Origin: Bremia lactucae
Taxonomy: Eukaryota; Oomycota; Peronosporomycetes; Peronosporales; Peronosporaceae
DNA: 64,000 bases
Direction of reading: 5' to 3'
NCBI RefSeq assembly: GCF_004359215.1
Contig: NC_090613.1
Location: 5,947,851-6,011,850, forward strand
The notes under the pieces are model-generated. The model did no database searches. It was not told where the DNA came from and worked only from the letters and a program-made list of their open reading frames with translations. This document shows positions 62,740 through 64,000 of the stretch, in pieces. Numbering within the stretch: position 1 is the first letter of the stretch; every line of letters begins with the position of its first letter. The translations under genes and the position numbers were made by a program.

Positions 62740-64000
62740 ACTGAGGATGCCTCCGCAATTTTTTCTTTGACGGCTCGTACACCTCGTTCGATGGCCTGTC
62801 ATTTTCTTAGAGACTAATCCAAAGGTCACTCGTTTAGACGTGCCTTTGGTCGTCCTAATCTGTCGGTACTCGATCTTCGATTCACCACGACCTTTTTCTG
62901 GGAAGCGGGTGTCGTTGCACTCCTGGCTAATGCACCCCTTCCAACCGCAGCAGGCTCTAGGCACTGTGCCGGTTTATGCGACGCATGACTTCGTGTCAGC
63001 TCGCCGTCTACTGCCACAGACTCTCGGCTCTGTGCAGGATATTCGGCGCATGACTACTCGTCATCGTCCTTTTCATTTTCCCAGTTTCCACGAGCTGGGT
63101 AGAAATTGGTGACGTTTGACATTCGTCAACGCACCCTCCACTGTGTTCGACACGACATCAGTTTCATACGTCTCTTGCCGGAGCACGTCCTTTCCGGTGT
63201 CCTGCGTAGAGTTCGCAACTGTGCGAGTACGCCAGTCTATCCGTGGTTGGTGTTCTGCCAACCGTGGCATGCCTAGGATGAGGTCATACGGATTCTCCAT
63301 ACCTAGCACCTTGAACTTCTCTACAAGAGAAGTTGCTAAAGCTGAAGGCAAGTTTTACCCTGAACTCCCACAGACTTAACGAGCGTGCCGTTCACTAGAC
63401 GAATGGTCGACTCTTCTCACTTGCCATCCTGGCAAAGCGACTCAAACATCGCCGGTCTCTTTCTTAGAGCCGCGAGTTTCACAAAATTTTGTGATGCACC
63501 CGAATCCACTAGGAGGGTCATCACCTGGTAATAGCCTCTTACATGAGCGCTATAGACCAGCAGGGTTGAGGTCCGAAATTTCGAGACCTCAGGGACTATG
63601 CTACCCATTTGTTCGACAACTCTGAACTTAGGGGTAGCTTCAGAGTCCGCGTCAGTAGGGCATCCCGCCCCTACTGCGCTCCTGCATTTCCCGACCCCTC
63701 AGTGGTCGAGGCAGAACTCATGCGTCTCGCACGCTGGTTCTTGCCATCGCCCTTTGGGAAGGGAGTCCTCTTGCTGGGCATTTTTGCCCCAGCAGGGACC
63801 CTGGCATAGCAGCGAGCCATCATATGGCCGCGCTTGCCGCATTTAAAACAGACCACGTCTGCATTGCCCAACTCCATAGGAGTGGCATCTGTCCTCTCGG
63901 CCGACGGCTTATACCAAGCTGTCGCCGAGGCACTGTTGTAGGATTGCTCCTCAACTAAGGCAATTTGGATTGCCTCTTCCATCGTCGACGGCACCTTTCT
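62740..64000 (-). pseudogene. Element F gag C-terminus and protease
   Basis: The zinc knuckle CFKCGKRGHMMARC lies near 63860-63815 in a frame entering from the right edge. The protease has LLVDSGASQNFVKLAALRKR near 63525-63465 and ENPYDLILGMPRLAEHQPRI near 63300, as in element A. A basic, variable stretch lies between the protease and the RT linker (63070-62740). Stops at several points. Confidence 0.85.

Larger units (their letters stand above)
57272..64000 (-). mobile_element. Element F: LTR-A family gypsy element, continues beyond the window
   Basis: On minus from the right edge: gag zinc knuckle, protease, RT (partly replaced), RNase H, gap, integrase, chromodomain. A convergent plus-strand ORF and a truncated 3' LTR-A follow (57272-57414). 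It has the same order and sequence as element A, but retains RT N-terminal and RNase H parts that element A lost. All genes are damaged. Confidence 0.85.

Noticed and set aside
1..64000. RxLR or CRN-type effector genes, tRNA genes, CRISPR arrays
   Set aside because: I looked for secretion signals followed by RxLR/EER or LxLFLAK motifs, cloverleaf tRNAs and spaced repeats, and saw none I could support.

Overview
The window looks like nuclear DNA of an oomycete, most likely a downy mildew or Phytophthora relative (Peronosporales). The evidence is a FYVE zinc finger fused to a PI 3-kinase-type catalytic domain, very short GT-AG introns (64-72 nt where they can be placed), an oomycete-style initiator (GCTCATTC-type) just upstream of a small secreted-protein gene, and dense chromodomain Ty3/gypsy LTR retrotransposons with older copia and MULE debris. 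No rRNA, tRNA, CRISPR array or bacterial operon was recognised. There are two assembly gaps (45079-45333 and 60070-60871). Species identity is inference.

Layout. 1-8.5 kb is decayed repeat: LTR-C copies, gypsy and copia remnants, a dead intron-containing VPS4-like AAA ATPase copy (about 4.23-5.49 kb) and a MULE transposase whose C-terminal part is inverted relative to the rest (6.7-8.0 kb). 9.0-23.6 kb is a compact island of intact genes: FYVE-PI3K (-), HVA22/REEP-type ER-shaping protein (+), an unrecognised 826-aa protein (+), a 5'-nucleotidase-family phosphoesterase (+), an ELAPOR-like cysteine-rich membrane receptor (-), and a secreted Gly/Arg/Tyr-rich peptide (+). 24.7-38.2 kb is two gypsy elements (A, plus strand; D, minus strand) with a solo LTR-B between them. 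38.7-44.1 kb holds three more genes: a small putatively myristoylated/palmitoylated protein, a 559-aa probable nuclear protein, and a secreted His/Gly-repeat protein whose leader resembles that of the 23.3-kb gene. From 45 kb to the end is nested retrotransposon sequence: an LTR-A element 3' end, element B (46395-53757, flanked by TTTTT), a chimeric E fragment, and element F (minus strand, running off the window).

How the parts relate. The host genes include two membrane-trafficking or ER-shape proteins, an endosomal lipid kinase and a lysosomal-receptor-like protein, but nothing shows that they are co-regulated. The most unusual signal is in the transposons. Families A (with F and the 45-kb copy), B and D each have, between the end of pol and the 3' LTR, a further open reading frame on the opposite strand, converging on pol. 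In A and F its C-terminal part overlaps the pol chromodomain in antisense. A frame-specific basic N-terminus and long conserved stretches in the A-type copies suggest that it was a real gene. Element B also carries a 65-bp-arm hairpin beside this ORF and an internal inversion that flipped half of its 5' LTR together with gag.
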